A DNA stretch of 64,000 nucleotides. Origin: Filobasidium wieringae. Taxonomy: Eukaryota; Basidiomycota; Tremellomycetes; Filobasidiales; Filobasidiaceae. The position numbers were made by a program, and so were the translations under genes. The stretch is from positions 372,001 to 436,000 of the forward strand of contig BCIV01000014.1 of the NCBI GenBank assembly GCA_001600055.1. The letters run 5' to 3'. Position 1 is the stretch's first letter. Every line of letters begins with the position of its first letter. The notes under the pieces are model-generated. The model ran no database searches. It saw nothing but the letters and a program-made list of their open reading frames with translations, and was not told where the DNA came from. Shown here in pieces: positions 33,722-45,195 of the stretch.

Positions 33722-36700
33722 ATGGATAAGATCATTTCCCAACCCATCCCCAGTGCCACTGCGGCTGCTCCACCCGTTAGCTCTACCCTCAAACCTTTGT
33801 CCCCCAGCACTGCTGTTATGAGGTCTGGACCTTTTGCTCCTGCTTCGTCTCAAGGTTTTGCCAATGCTGAAGAGACTGAATGGACTGACAAGGAGGAGGG
33901 AAATATGGTCCTTGAACTACAGGATGGACTCGTCTTACGAGGAACCTCCTTCGGTGCTGAGGGCAAGGGCGTTTCGGGAGAGTGTGTCTTTCAAACTGGT
34001 TAGTATTCCACTGGATGCATGAAAAAAGGTATAGAAGGAAGTAGAACACTAACATGATACTCGTGTTCCTGCAGGAATGGTCGGATACCCCGAGAGTTTG
34101 ACCGATCCCAGTTACTCGAGTCAGATCCTCATTCTCACTTACCCTTTGATCGGAAACTACGGTGTTCCAGAACGTCCATCATCTGCCAAGGAATCTTCTA
34201 CCACCGGAATCCCTGCAGACGAGAACGCCCACAACGTTCCTCCTACGTCTGATCTCCTGGATCAGCTACCTGCGGAGTTCGAGTCTAGCCACATTCATGT
34301 GTCCGCTTTAGTCGTTGCCAACTACCACCCCTCTTACTCTCATCACCTCGCAAACAGTTCTTTGGCCAAGTGGCTCAAAGAACAGGGCATTCCTGCTATC
34401 TGGGGTGTGGACACTAGGATGTTGACCAAGCGATTGAGAGAAGGAGGTTCTATCCTCGGTCGTGTCTTGGCCAAGAAGGATACCTCTGCTATCTCCGCCG
34501 ATAGGGGTCGAGATGAAGGTGTTGTAGCTGGAGTTCAGAAGTTCTTGGGAGTTGGATCTGCCAATCGATCCGAAAGCTCTGACCGTCAGGGAGACGCTGC
34601 TTGGAGAGACGCTTACCACGTGGTCCCCTTCGCCGATCCTAATGCAGAGAACTTGGTCGCAAAGGTTTCTACTCAGAAATCCGTCCTCTACGCTCCCAAG
34701 CCTATGGAAGGACGAAATGTTATCTCTCATCCCACTAAATCCAGGACTCTTCGAGTTCTCGCGGTTGACGTGGGTATGAAGTGGAACCAGATCAGATGTT
34801 TCAGGAATCGGGGTGTCGAGGTCAAGGTCGTTCCCTGGAACTACGACTTCAACTCTGTCACCGAGGAGGACTACGATGGATTGTTCATCTCGAACGGTCC
34901 CGGTGACCCTTCCATGGTCAAGGAGACTATTGAGCACTTGAAGAAGGCCATGGACGCTTCCCGAGTTCCCATCTTCGGTATCTGTCTGGGTCATCAATTG
35001 CTTGCTCTCGCCTCCGGTGCCAGGACTAGCAAGATGAAGTACGGAAACCGAGGAATGAACTTGCCTTGTACTTGTTCCACCAGCGGAAGGTGTTACATCA
35101 CCTCCCAGAATCACGGATACCAGGTCGATGTCGACACCCTCAGGGACGGTTGGGAGCCTTTGTTCACCAACGCCAACGATGGATCGAACGAGGGTATCTG
35201 GTGTGGACGTGAGGGCAAACCTTTCTTCTCCGTTCAATTCCACCCAGAGAGCGCTCCCGGTCCCAGGGATACCGAGTTCCTCTTCGACGTTTTCATCAGT
35301 AACATGGTCGAAAGCGCCAAGGCTGGAAAGTTGGTTCCCATGATTATGCCTGGCGGAGAATTGGTCGAGAACGCCAAGAAATACCCAAGGGAGAACGTCA
35401 AGAAGGTTCTCGTTCTAGGATCTGGAGGTCTTTCTATCGGACAGGCTGGAGAGTTCGATTACTCTGGTTCGCAGGCTATCAAGGCGCTTAAGGAAGAGGG
35501 AATTTACACCATTCTCGTTAACCCTAACATCGCTACTATCCAGACGAGTAAGGGCCTGGCTGACAAGGTCTACTTCTTGCCTGTCACCCCCGAATTCGTC
35601 CTGAAGATCATCAAGCACGAAAAGCCCGACGGTATCTATGTCACTTTCGGAGGTCAGACTGCGCTCAATGTCGGTATCAAGCTCAAGGACGAGTTCCCTA
35701 AGCTCGGAGTCAAGGTTTTGGGTACTCCTATCGATACCATCATCATGACCGAAGACCGAGAGTTGTTTGCCAATGCTATGGCCGAGATCGGAGAGAAGTG
35801 TGCCGAATCTGCTACTGCTGAGAGCATTGACGATGCCCTTGTCGCTGCCAAGAGCATTGGTTATCCCGTCATCGTCCGTGCCGCCTTTGCTTTGGGTGGA
35901 CTCGGATCGGGATTCGCTAAGAACGACGATCAACTGGTCGCCCTCTGTACGAAGGCCTTTGCCACATCTCCTCAAGTCCTTGTCGAGAAAAGTATGAAGG
36001 GTTGGAAAGAGGTCGAGTACGAAGTCGTCCGTGACTCTCGTGACAACTGTATTACTGTTTGTAACATGGAGGTGAGTCCTGAGAAAGCGAGCCACACAAT
36101 GAAACCTCTCACTGATGAAAGCTTTTATAGAATTTCGACCCCCTCGGTATCCACACCGGAGATTCCATCGTTGTTGCTCCTTCCCAAACCTTGTCTGATG
36201 CTGACTACAACATGCTCCGTACCACCGCCGTCAACGTGATCCGTCATTTGGGAGTCATCGGAGAGTGCAACATTCAATACGCGCTCAATCCTTACTCCAA
36301 GGAGTACTGTATCATTGAAGTCAACGCCCGTCTGTCTCGTTCGTCTGCTCTCGCTTCCAAGGCCACCGGTTACCCTCTCGCTTTCATCGCCGCTAAATTG
36401 GGACTGAACATTCCTCTCAACGAGATCAAGAACTCGGTCACTAAGGAGACCAGCGCTTGCTTCGAGCCTAGTTTGGACTATGTTGTTGTCAAGATTCCTC
36501 GATGGGACCTGAAAAAGTTCACCAGGGTTGACCCTACCTTGAGCAGTTCGATGAAGTCTGTCGGAGAGGTTATGGCTATTGGCAGAACTTTCGAAGAAAC
36601 TCTTCAGAAGGCTATTAGGTGTATCGATGACTCGTTCCCCGGATTTGGAGAGGTCAGTCTAGAATGCCATACTTTGCGTGACTTTGATCCTTGACACTGA

Positions 36701-39700
36701 CAGTACACAACTCCACAGAACAAACTCGTCGAGGATATTGATTTCGAAATTGCTAACCCTACCGACAAGCGTTTGTTTGCCCTGGCTTCTGCTCTGCACC
36801 GTGGATACTCCGTCAAGAAGCTGAACGAAATGTCTTCCATTGATCCCTGGTTCTTGGTCCGTCTTGAGAGGCTTGTACAGATGGAGAAAGCTATGAGTCA
36901 GCGCACTGCTGCCACTATCTCCTCTAGCATGCTTCGTCACGCCAAACAGCTTGGTTTCTCTGACAGGCAGATCGCTAAAGCTGTCTCCTCGAACGAATTG
37001 GCCGTCCGACGTCTACGTCTTGAATCCGGGATCATGCCCTTTGTCAAGCAGATCGATACCGTCGCGGCTGAGTTCCCTTGTCACACCAACTACTTGTACA
37101 ACACATACAACGCCAGTCAGCACGATATCTCGTTCGACGATCACGGTGTAATGGTGTTGGGATCCGGTGTTTATCGAATCGGTTCTTCCGTCGAGTTCGA
37201 TTGGTGTGCTGTGCGAGCCATCAGAACCTTGCGAGCCAGCGGACGAAAGACTATCATGATCAACTATAATCCCGAAACCGTCAGTACCGATTACGACGAG
37301 GCGGATCGTCTGTACTTCGAGACTATCAGCTTGGAAACCGTTCTCGACATCTACGACATCGAACAGTCTGCCGGAGTGATCTTGAGTATGGGTGGTCAGA
37401 CTCCCAACAATATCTCTCTTCCTTTGTACCGACAAAATGTCAAGATTTTCGGAACTTCCCCCGAACTCATCGACACTGCCGAGAACCGATACAAATTCTC
37501 CCGAATGCTCGACAAGATCGGTGTCGATCAGCCATTGTGGAAGGAATTGACCAGCTTCGAAGAGGCTCGTGGATTCTGTGACAAGGTGGGATACCCAGTC
37601 CTTGTCAGGCCCTCTTATGTTTTGTCTGGTGCCGCTATGAACGTCGTCTTCTCTCAAGATGACCTTGCCGCCTACCTTTTGCAAGCTGCTGACGTTTCTC
37701 GTGATCATCCCGTCGTTATCACCAAGTACATCGAGGAGGCCAAGGAAATCGAGATGGACGCTGTTGCTAAGGATGGAAAGATGGTCATGCATTACATCTC
37801 GGAGCATGTCGAAAACGCCGGTGTCCACTCTGGAGACGCCACTTTGATCTTGCCTCCCCAGGATCTCGATCCCGAAACTATCCGCAAGATCGTGATTGCT
37901 ACTCAGAAAATTGGACAGGCTCTCAACGTCACTGGACCTTACAACATCCAATTCATTGCCAAGAACAACGAGATCAAGGTCATTGAGTGTAATTTGCGTG
38001 CCGCTCGTTCGTTCCCCTTCGTTTCCAAGGTCACAGGTATCGATGCCATCGAGATGGCGACCAAGGTCATGATGGACATCCCTGTCGAAGCATACCCTGA
38101 ATTGAAGATGCCCCCCAACTACGTCGGTGTCAAGGTTCCTCAGTTCTCCTTCAGCCGATTGTCTGGAGCTGATCCTGTCTTGGGAGTCGAGATGGCATCG
38201 ACTGGTGAAGTCGCTTGTTTCGGTAAGGACAAGTACGAGGCCTACTTGAAGGCTTTGATCTCGACTGGAATCTTCCCTCCCAAGAAGAACATCTTGCTTT
38301 CAATCGGTTCTTTCAAGGAGAAGCTTGAGATGCTTTCTTCTGTCCAGAAGTTGCATCGTATGGGGTACAACCTTTTTGCTACCTCTGGTACTGCTGATTT
38401 CATTCAGGAGCACGGTATCCCCGTGAAATACCTTGAAGCTCTCGGCGAGAATGATGAGGAGGATCCTCAGAAGACGGAATATTCGCTCACTAAGCATTTG
38501 GCCAACAACTTGATCGACGTCTACATCAACTTGCCCTCCAAGAACCGATACAGACGACCTGCTTCCTACGTCTCTAAGGGCTACAAGTCTCGTCGTATGG
38601 CTGTCGACTTTGCCATTCCTTTGATTACCAACGTCAAGAACGCCAAATTGTTCATTGAAGCTGTTATTAGGAAGCCCACTTTCGACATCTCCAGTGTAGA
38701 TTTCAAGACTTCTCACGAAACGCATACTTTCCCTGGTCTTGTCAACGTTCAGGCCTTCGTTCCTGGTATCGCTGCATCCGGCTCCGATGACTTCAGCAAC
38801 GTGTCCCAAGCTTCTGTCCGCGGTGGATTCACTTCGGTTCACATGTCTGCTCAGGGATCTGGTAGTGCTATTGAGGACGAAATCTCGCTACAAGTTGCTC
38901 AAGCTAACGCTTCGGGAGCTGCTCATTGCGACTATTTCTTCTCAGTCGCCGCCAACCCCGAGAATGCTTCCAGAATTGGAACTGACGCTGTTCTTAACGG
39001 AAGCAAGGCATTGTACATTCCCTTCAACGATACCTTTGACTCTGCCAACAAGGTTGCTGCTGTCGCTCAGCACTTTGCTGCCTGGCCTGCTGAAAGGCCT
39101 ATCGTCACAGATGCCAGAACTACCGATTTGGCTTCTCTCTTGCTACTCGCTAGCTTGAACGGCCGAAGCATTCACGTCACGAACGTTGCTACCAAGAACG
39201 ACATCGAGCTTATAGTTTTGGCTAAAGAGAAAGGGTTGAAGGTCACTTGCGATGTTGCAGTGTACTCCCTCTTCTTCACCAAGGAGGACTTTCCAAACAG
39301 CACTTGTCTGCCGACGGCTCAAGAGCAAAAGGTATTCTGGGACAATATTGAACACATTGACATGCTATCCGTCGGCTCAGTACCTTACCAGCTTGCTAAG
39401 GAGATTGGTGAACAACCTTCTAGTACTGCCGGAATTGAGGAGACCTTGCCTCTTCTTCTTACTGCTGTTGCTGACGGCAAGCTGTCCTTGGACGATATCA
39501 CTGCTAAGCTCTACGAGAACCCCCGGGTCATCTTTGATCTGCCAGAACAGCCCCAGACTTACGTCGAGGTTGAGATTTCTCGTCAAACTACTTTCGAATC
39601 ATCGTCTGGGTGGTCTCCTTTAGCGGGCAGAGCCGTTGCTGGTGGAGTCCATCGCGTGGTGACTTATGGATCCTCTGTCTTCCTCGATGGCCGATCCAAC

Positions 39701-41110
39701 ACTATGCCCTTGGGACGAGACATTTCCACTTCCGCTTCGCGTGTCCCTGCAGCCAGGGTCTCTCGAAGTTCATTCTCTCGATCTCGATCTTCCATTAGCG
39801 GATCCCTCTTTGGAAACGTCGGATCCCCAGCTATTGGACCCAAGAGTCCTGTTCTCGAGAACTCGAGCTCGAACCTCATGTCTCTCGCCTCTGTCCCTCA
39901 TCGACCTGTTGAGGAGCGTTTGACCCGCGAGGTATCGCCTGTTCGACCCTTCGCTAACTTGCAGGCTCATCCTGCATTCTCTCGAAGACACATCTTGTCC
40001 GTCAAGCAGTTTGCTCGCGAAGACCTTCACTACCTGTTTAGTGTCGCCTCCGAGATGCGAACTCAGGTTGAACGCACCGGATCGGTCAACACCCTGAGCG
40101 GACGAGTCTTGGCTACCTTGTTCTACGAGAACTCGACCAGGACTTCGACCTCGTTCGAGGCCGCTATGAAACGATGTGGCGGAGAGGTGACCCAGGTTGC
40201 TGCTGATCGCTCTTCAGTTACCAAGGGAGAGTCTTTGGGTGACACCATCAGGACTTTGGGTTGCTACTCTGACGCTATCGTTATTAGGCACCCCGAGGTC
40301 GGTAGCTCGCAGACCGCTGCAAAGTTCTCTCCTGTACCCGTCATCAACGCTGGGGATGGAATCGGCGAGCACCCTACCCAGTCCTTGTTGGATGTATTCT
40401 GTATCCGAGAAGAGCTTGGTTCCGTTAACGGTATCACTGTCACCCTGATCGGAGACTTGAAAAACGGAAGGACCGTTCACAGCTTGGTCAAGCTTTTGAG
40501 CTTGTACTCGGTCACTCTCAACTTTGTTTCGCCTCCTTCCCTGGCCATGCCCGACTACGTCAAGGCTGAGGCTACTAAGGCTGGGATCCAGTGGAAAGAG
40601 TACGCCAACCTCGACGAGGTTGTTGCCAAGAGTGATGTTCTTTATGTTACCCGTGTGCAGAAGTAAGTCAGCTGCGCGTCGGTTGAATAGTCAAGTGAAC
40701 CCATGCTGATCACACCCATCCCTTAGGGAGCGATTCGCCAGCGAGGCTGAGTACGAGTCAGTCAAGGACATGTACATCATCGACAACGACTTGTTGCAGC
40801 GTGCCAAGCCTACGACTATCGTCATGCACCCCCTTCCCCGGAACAAGTAAGCATTGCCGGATGTTATACGACTGCTAGTCAGGCCCTGACATCTTCGCTT
40901 TCACCTCCACAGCGAGATCGACCCTGCTGTGGACTTCGACGTCAAGCGAGCGGCTTACTTCCGACAGATGCGATACGGACTTTTCGTAAGTCTTGCTCCA
41001 ATCGGTTTGGGTTCTGCACGTGCTTATGTTGTATGATCACTTCTCTACAGATCCGTATGGCCCTGTTGACTTTGGTCCTTGCGCCTGGTAGCTTGAACCC
41101 TTCCGCCTAG
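33722..41110 (+). CDS. URA2: URA2-type carbamoyl-phosphate synthase / aspartate transcarbamoylase
   Basis: This fused enzyme makes carbamoyl phosphate from glutamine and passes it to aspartate (steps 1-2 of pyrimidine synthesis). Seven exons give about 2,330 residues: 33722-33998, 34075-36071, 36131-36652, 36719-40662, 40727-40846, 40913-40985, 41051-41110. Domains in order: glutamine amidotransferase with [14 protein letters not shown] (nucleophile Cys) and SVQFHPES; two ATP-grasp halves of the synthase ([57 protein letters not shown]); a regulatory MGS-like domain (about residues 1450-1580); a dihydroorotase-like domain (about 1590-1900); a Ser/Arg-rich linker; and aspartate transcarbamoylase ([20 protein letters not shown], ending [10 protein letters not shown]). 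The dihydroorotase-like part lacks the HxH metal ligands and should be inactive, as in other fungal Ura2 proteins. End-product feedback by UTP is expected from the family. Confidence 0.97.
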
Positions 41111-41611
41111 CTGCGGACAGGTTTAGCTGCCTTCAACAACAACTGATACAGTCTGCGCCAGACGTAGACTTGACGAAAACATATCAACAATTCTCATTTT
41201 CTCATCGCATGTAGAGATCGAAAATGGCAGGGACGAAGCTCCGGTGTGTTGGGGGATACAGCGGCGATGCGACTTTCTCACTGTTCTCGATGTTCTCGAA
41301 TAATCAAAAATCTTTGTATAGATAGATATAGACATGGCATATTCCGTTACTGATGAAACCGATTGGAGGCCTATTACGGGAATTACTACTGGAAAATTAC
41401 GGATTCAGCTTCTGACTTTGCAATTCGTTTTCGAAGTTGATCGACTCAATCACGCGCTAAGCGCTAAGAACAACTTTGTTATCTGTATACTACTGTTTGC
41501 TTAGCTCTCGATGTATTCGGATATCACTCTTCGGAAGTCGATTTCTCTCCTTTCATCGCTTCCGCTACGCAGGACAACAGTTAATTAAGCAAAGCAGTAT
41601 TGTTAGACAAC
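41111..41611. other. Intergenic: URA2 3' region
   Basis: A 501-bp stretch between URA2 and the next plus-strand gene. No coding potential was seen. A near-tandem ACGCGCTAAGCGCTAAGAAC lies at about 41451-41470. Confidence 0.5.
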
Positions 41612-42513
41612 ATGCCAACGGCTATGTCCGAAAAAGGAGATAGTCCATTCCTGCCTCGGTCTGCAAGCATCTCCGGAACAAATCCTGCTAGTCAACTGGC
41701 TCGCCATGGGAAATACGTTCTCATGGGAGGACTTGGATCATGGTGGTTCGGCGTGACAGATCTGATACGGCAAGCTCTGGATTTGCAGGCAGGATTTGAT
41801 GGGTACGCAAGAAAGGGTACAGCTGAGCATAGGTTAGTGGTCGCGGCGTTTTCCGGTCGTGAGTAACCGACTGACAACCGCTCGACTTAGGGGAAGGAAA
41901 ACGATGATCCTATCCTTGGGACTTCAAACTATGACGATCGTGAGTCTTAGTGCCCAACCTGCGGTTCTCGTGAATGACTGTTTTCGAAATTATGCCAATC
42001 CAGTCCATCTTTTTATACCTCGTACTGTTCTTACCATGGCTAAGAGGATACATGCCAAATGTAAGAGAACTTCCTTTACTCGGGACGAAATTCTACCTAC
42101 CACCTATCTGTAATTCAGTACCCTCTCTGGCAACGCTCTAAAAGACTAAGATTGATGGTTCCCGTAAGTCCCAGTAATTTCGCTGTGCTGATTGTTTCGC
42201 AATTGAAAATGCCGGAGCTTTTAATTCAGATTCTGACATTCTGTATTCTGGTTGGCTGGATTACTTGCGTAAGGGCATTGAAGATTGGGAGCTCGGCTGG
42301 TTCTTCGAAAGCAATGTTATCAGGTATGCCTGTTTAGTCTTCACGAAGAACATAAGGTGGATGCTGATCGATTGAGTGTGACTAGCTACATCGATACACC
42401 TCTTAATCTTCGGACTCATTGGCCTGATCCCTTCCCCCAAAGTACCGCTTCCGAGCATAATTCCTTCCCTACAGAAGGAACAGATGGATATGGAAGACGT
42501 GAAGACCAAATAG
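41612..42513 (+). CDS. Probable multi-exon membrane protein of unknown family
   Basis: The first exon encodes MPTAMSEKGDSPFLPRSASI and KYVLMGGLGSWWFGVTDLIR. It joins at AG/GTTAGT...CTTAG to RGRKTMILSLGLQTMTI, then across a GTGAGT intron to SIFLYLVLFLPWLRGYMPN (a membrane helix), and then YPLWQRSKRLRLMVP. The 3' part is less certain. The best model continues ILTFCILVGWITC and, after a GTATGC intron, TSIHLLIFGLIGLIPSPKVP to a TAG at 42511. A competing frame in the same place (GWLDYLRKGIEDWELGWFFE) also looks protein-like. I do not recognise the family; at least three hydrophobic segments suggest an integral membrane protein. Confidence 0.5.
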
Positions 42514-43532
42514 ACAGCTTTGAGCATATCTTACGACCGACACACATAGCTTTACGCCTCTCGCTGTGTACGACAACTAGACTTACGTGGAGAAGCTGGG
42601 ATATCCACACGCAAGGAATCTGTAACGATTGGATGGTACTTTCTGTTTGTAATTCTGCAAATCACATGAAAAGATTATCAAGTCTTTGAGTGTTGTCAGC
42701 TCGTAGGCTCGTCCCGCAATATCACCGGTCAGATCGATCAGATGGGTTCCAATACCTACCACCAGCGTGGACACTCCTGCCGTTCCAACACCAGGCGTTC
42801 CTCACCAGATCATTTAAGGCGCCCAATCCCCTCGAACAAGGAGGGAGGAGATAGTTAAGGAGGAAGAGGCATGTGAGCCGTTAGCAAAGAGCAGATGTTT
42901 CAAGTGGGAGTGGACTGAGCCGGCAAGTTATTTGCAAAGCACGGTCAACCCCCTCTGATCATTGTTTTCAGGCCGCTTTTGAGGTCAGGCTATGACGTTC
43001 CCGCCCGTGCGAGCCCAATGCTCCCTCTTACTGGAACTTAAACGACGGAAGAGAAGAGCTCAAGATTGATCGCTTGCGAGGGAGGAACTTGAAACTCTCT
43101 GCGGAAGGAAGAGTAGAGTGCCTTGTCGCCACCTGAAAAAGGCAGAAACATCGGAAGAGATTGACTATTTGCAGAAACGTAGGTAGAAGGATCTGGCTGT
43201 GATTTATGAGGCTGGACAAGGGAAGAGGGTAGGACCCCAATATTGGCGGGGCATCAGAATCACTCTTGCTTCCCCATTCAGTAACCCATCAGTATCGAGC
43301 CTGTTCCCGAAGTTCAAAGATGCTAAATTTGTCCGGGAGGCTGGCCTGCTACAAGGACCCCCTAACTTCAGTTCCGACAGCAGGGTTCTCCGGTTCGAAC
43401 ATTTCCGAACTGATCTAAATCTGAGCATTTCTATCAATTTGAATGGGTATGAGTCAACGCCTCATCGGCGAGCAGTGTAAGAACAAGCCGCAGGGAACGA
43501 CAGCGATGTCTATGTATGGTAGAGGAAGTCTA
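42514..43532. other. Intergenic, one possible minus-strand exon
   Basis: A minus-strand frame at about 42595-42790 (VSTLVVGIGTHLIDLTGDIA, ending at GYPSFS before a GTAAGT donor) looks protein-like, but I could not connect it to a start or a stop. The rest, including the frame at 43199-43480, shows no support. This region includes the DGK1 3' UTR. Confidence 0.35.
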
Positions 43533-44931
43533 TTATATAGCCGACATGATCGTGAGCCATAACCACATGATACCACCAGTCAGTATCGGTAACGTCAAGT
43601 TATCATCTAGCCCGATATCTAAGGGAAGACCAGGGAGTGAGCGGTTGAGCATTCTTGACATTCAGTCTCAAACAAGCAGCTCACCGATCGCCTCTACAAC
43701 TGCGCCGACAACACCTAATACTGAGGCCGTCATCCAGAGCCTTATAGGTTTGCCTAGCACGAGCGTTTCTTTGGATTGTGCATTGAGGAACCGCCATGAC
43801 CCTAACCTTTCACCTGTCCACCACATCAGATCTCGATTTCCACCCCAAGCATCTCCCCAGCCCCCGTCAACATTTTTACCATTCCACCACCACCAAGTCC
43901 CAATGCAGAATCCTGTGACGCAAGCGGCAAGAAATCCAGCGAGAGACTTCCTACGAGCGAACGGGATACCAAGGATGGGTACGTGATCGGGAAGAGGAGA
44001 CGACCAAGGCGAGAGCAAGCGGCCAATCGTTGAGGCGGCCGTATCTGACCATGACAGGCTGTAGATGTAAAGACGTATGTACAGTCAATGTGCGAAGAAA
44101 TAGAAGACAAGCGGGTTCAGATTTCCACCACAGTTCAGTTTCGGAATGTTATGATACTCACGTAAGAACGCTGATGACTGCAACATCCCTAGGATATACA
44201 CCTAAGGCTCCCAGACAACCGAGAAGGTACCATATTACGCCGTTCCAGCTCTTCTCTTCACTCTGTCTCATAAGAGGGCCGCAGACTTGGATATATAACA
44301 GATTGAAGGATTGTGACGAAAACCTCAAAGCATCGGTGGTGGTGATTACAACCAGCATGCTGAAGAGGGTCTTCAGCAGTGGCCAGAGTGTTTGTGGATT
44401 ACGCGAGTGGAGGTAGAGCACCAAGAAACCTTTTGTAACAACGAAACAGATCGAACTGAGCATTCAATAGCCATTGACGGAACAGCTTGATTTACCTATT
44501 GACGCGTGTAAACTCTTCCTAGGGATCTCCCAATCCGTCTTCTTCGGCACTACTTCTCGATCTCTCATGCCTAACTTAATACCTGTGTTATGGTGGTGAT
44601 CTGTTCCGTTTGCAGAAGCTTGTCGCACGACTCGCAAACTGTTTCTTCTGCTCGCTTTCTTGAGAGGAGGAGTAGCAACTCTTGTCTGCCGAACAACGCC
44701 ATTCGGTTGAGTAACGCTTTCGGAAGTTGGGTTCAACTGCTGTTTAAGTGATACGTCATTTCCGTTCCCGTCTTCGACAGTACCGTTCGGACTGGAAAGA
44801 ACCCTTGAACGTTGCGATTGCGGTTGTGGTGTGGATTGAGGTAGAGCAGTCGAGCGTGTCCCAGATTCGGGTTGGCCCCCTAAAACAGAGAATCTGTTGA
44901 CAGTACTGAACGTACTGATAGATTTTGCCAT
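43533..44931 (-). CDS. DGK1: CTP-dependent diacylglycerol kinase (Dgk1-like)
   Basis: Dgk1 phosphorylates diacylglycerol with CTP at the ER/nuclear membrane, opposing the lipin phosphatase Pah1. Exon 1 encodes a disordered, Ser/Gln-rich N-terminus (MAKSISTFSTVNRFSVLGGQ) and ends in DWEIPRKSLHASI. It joins across a GTAAAT...AAAAG intron to GFLVLYLHSRNPQTLWPLLK, the family signature around the conserved EIPRK..H.SIG block. Membrane segments follow (TLFSMLVVITTTDALRF, GVIWYLLGCLGALGVYPRDV). A further join gives VLTLSWSDTAASTIGRL and RRKSLAGFLAACVTGFCIG, matching the catalytic SW.DTAAS and RKSLAG motifs. The last exon, after GTGAGC...CTTAG, is short: DIGLDDNLTLPILTGGIMWL to a TAA at 43533-43535. 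The loop WWWWNGKNVDGGWGDAWGG is unusually tryptophan-rich. Confidence 0.9.
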
Positions 44932-45195
44932 AGCCTTGGTGGTTTGGCAGTAATGGTAGCTGTAACTGACAAGTGAAGTGATATAGTTACAGTTTCTACT
45001 TATAGCTTTTTGGTTTTGTGATAGTCTACGTCGCCGGTAACGCAGTCTAATAACGAGAACGCATATCCTTATCTACTTTGAGATTTGATTTGCTATCGTT
45101 GATGAGATCGATGAGATGAAGAACTGGGTATTTGCCCTTTTCTTTAGCTAGATAGTCCTCCTCAAACCGGAAACAGAATAATCGAACTTGCAAAC
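44932..45195. promoter_or_regulatory. Shared upstream region of DGK1 and RMD1
   Basis: A compact 264-bp region between divergent starts that must contain both promoters. No specific site was identified. Confidence 0.5.

Noticed and set aside
34308..37951. Antisense open frames of 311, 226 and 312 codons within URA2
   Set aside because: They are shadows of codon bias in URA2; they lack domains, and the sense strand is plainly coding.
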